Shown here in pieces: positions 6,214 to 7,468 of a stretch of 7,468 nucleotides of DNA. The stretch is taken from assembly GCA_034429745.1 (NCBI GenBank), contig DAOUFY010000128.1, forward strand, positions 1 through 7,468, written 5' to 3'. A program made the translations under genes and the position numbers. Numbering within the stretch: position 1 is the stretch's first letter; each line of letters starts with the position of its first letter. Source of the stretch: JBAXBF01 sp034429745. GTDB taxonomy: Bacteria > Chloroflexota > Anaerolineae > Anaerolineales > DRKV01. The notes under the pieces were generated by a model. It did not search any database, was not told where the DNA came from, and saw only the letters and a program-made list of their open reading frames with translations.

Positions 6214-7468
6214 ATGACTCAGAGTGGAGTATTATTTTTCATTGGACTTAATCGAATTCTCACAGCGGGAATAGCTGTTTTAAGTTTTTCACTCGTTTTA
6301 TATTCTTTAACTTTTAACCTAAAAGACCGCGTTGCTAGGGCTTTTGCAATAATCATGGCTTGTGTAACCGCCGTTTTCATCGGTGATGCGGTAAGCAGTG
6401 TAACAATCGAGCCGCGGTTACTTGAGTTCTGGTTAAAACTTCAATGGGTCGGCATCATTTTTCTACCTTTCGCTTATTTTTACTTTTCGGATGCCTTATT
6501 AGCCACAACAGGTCGTCCTTCTCGAGGGCGAAGACGAATAGTCGTTAGATTAAGTCTCCTCATATCATGTGTGTTTTTTGTGTTAATGATTTTAAATTTA
6601 TTGGTTGGCGAGGTAGTTACTATATTTGACTACGCCCCGTTTTTAAGACGTACTTGGATCTCTTGGATTTTTATTGCCTATTATGGGACGATGATGCTAT
6701 GGAGTGGCGTGAATTTTTACCGCGCATATCGAAGAAGTGTAACTAGTGCAGGAAGAAGAAGAATGGTATATCTGATGGCTGGAGCAACTGCACCAGCATT
6801 GGGTTCTTTTCCATTTTTGCTATTTGGTGCTAATGTTGTTGCTAATCATCATTTTTTATTTTGGCTGACAGTCGTTTTAAGTAATGGATTGAGTAGTGTC
6901 TTGATAATATTGATGGCGTATGCCGTTGCTTTTTTTGGGGTCGATCAACCGGATAGAGTGGTTAAAAGCCGGCTTTTTCGCTGGATATTTAGGGGACCAA
7001 TAACTGCTATTGTTATTTTAATTTTTATCACCATTACCCGACAGTTATCAAAACAGCTTGGTTACTCCACTGCAGCAATTGAAGTTGTAATAATTGTTGG
7101 TGGTTTATTATTTATGCAATATTTTATAACCTTAGCTGCACCATATGTTGAGAAAAAATTATTTTTACGTGGTGATGAAGAAGTAATTAAGATCATTCAA
7201 AATATTGAAGAGCATGCAATCACGCCGAACGATTTGCTGCAGTTTTTAGAAGCCGTACTGGCTTCAGCTTGTGATCATTTGCGTTCTGCAGAAGGATTTA
7301 TTGCTCAATGTAAAAATAACCACTTTGAAATCATAGTAAAAATGGGAGATGTAAAAAGTATTAATTTTATATCTCCAGAGTTATTCAACTTCAATGATAA
7401 ATTCAATTTTAATCAGGGTATTATTTTATTTAATAATTATTGGCTAATACCATTAATAGCTGAAAGTA
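6214..7468 (+). CDS. Polytopic membrane sensor-like protein with GAF-like cytoplasmic region (partial, C-terminus beyond the window)
   Basis: The frame from ATG 6214 stays open for 418 codons to the window edge. The first 310 residues hold about nine hydrophobic segments (approximately 13-33, 41-60, 75-97, 109-131, 148-168, 183-204, 213-241, 260-277, 287-309). The first seven resemble the N-terminal 7TM sensing region found in some bacterial histidine kinases, with a distinctive LQWVGIIFLPFAYFYFSDAL (76-95). Two segments link this to a cytoplasmic part that begins near 312 with an amphipathic stretch (KLFLRGDEEVIKIIQNIEEH) and then a GAF-like domain from about 338 (NDLLQFLEAVLASACDHLRS). Output modules, possibly a histidine kinase, would lie to the right and cannot be seen. 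I do not recognise a specific function; signal transduction is inferred from architecture. It follows the GNAT stop codon by six bases in the same frame and has only a weak Shine-Dalgarno sequence, which suggests translational coupling. Base composition becomes very AT-rich in the last 180 bases. Confidence 0.75.
   Translation, partial: MTQSGVLFFIGLNRILTAGIAVLSFSLVLYSLTFNLKDRVARAFAIIMACVTAVFIGDAVSSVTIEPRLLEFWLKLQWVGIIFLPFAYFYFSDALLATTGRPSRGRRRIVVRLSLLISCVFFVLMILNLLVGEVVTIFDYAPFLRRTWISWIFIAYYGTMMLWSGVNFYRAYRRSVTSAGRRRMVYLMAGATAPALGSFPFLLFGANVVANHHFLFWLTVVLSNGLSSVLIILMAYAVAFFGVDQPDRVVKSRLFRWIFRGPITAIVILIFITITRQLSKQLGYSTAAIEVVIIVGGLLFMQYFITLAAPYVEKKLFLRGDEEVIKIIQNIEEHAITPNDLLQFLEAVLASACDHLRSAEGFIAQCKNNHFEIIVKMGDVKSINFISPELFNFNDKFNFNQGIILFNNYWLIPLIAES

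Overview
The window reads as chromosomal DNA from a low-GC bacterium, most likely a member of the Bacillota (Firmicutes). The evidence is the lspA gene overlapping an RluD-type pseudouridine synthase (the lspA-ylyB pair of Bacillus relatives), strong GGAGG-like ribosome binding sites, frequent TTG/GTG starts, and high A+T. A Negativicutes-type host (Sporomusa/Pelosinus relatives) would fit, but that is an impression and not a demonstrated assignment.

Layout. Positions 1-1155 hold the 5' part of a minus-strand membrane sensor gene (MASE3 domain plus PAS domain) whose output domain lies beyond the left edge. A short divergent intergenic region (about 1156-1269) separates it from a plus-strand, membrane-anchored M23 metallopeptidase (1270-2133). 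A plausible sigma-A promoter then precedes lspA (2220-2756), which overlaps the pseudouridine synthase gene (2749-3675) by 8 nt. A second promoter candidate lies in the 105-nt gap before a threonine aldolase gene (3781-4824). It is followed closely by a purine nucleoside phosphorylase gene (about 4836-5675), a GNAT acetyltransferase (5668-6207, overlapping by 8 nt) and a long multi-TM sensor-like protein with a GAF-like region (6214 to the right edge, incomplete). These last four genes are spaced like one operon. No stretch longer than about 115 nt lacks a gene. I see no tRNA, rRNA, CRISPR array, insertion sequence or riboswitch.

Function. The lspA/pseudouridine synthase unit is housekeeping: lipoprotein signal-peptide removal and RNA modification. 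The aldolase and phosphorylase are small-molecule catabolic or salvage enzymes. The GNAT and the multi-TM protein are less well understood. The two window edges each carry an incomplete membrane sensor, on opposite strands.

The most notable observation is that the purine nucleoside phosphorylase gene has an ideal ribosome binding site and a full-length, correctly aligned N-terminus but no ATG, GTG or TTG at the expected start: the codon at the right place (4836-4838) is AAG. The other points of interest are a tandem 27-nt duplication that builds a charged C-terminal tail on LspA, and the phosphorylase/GNAT/multi-TM cluster.
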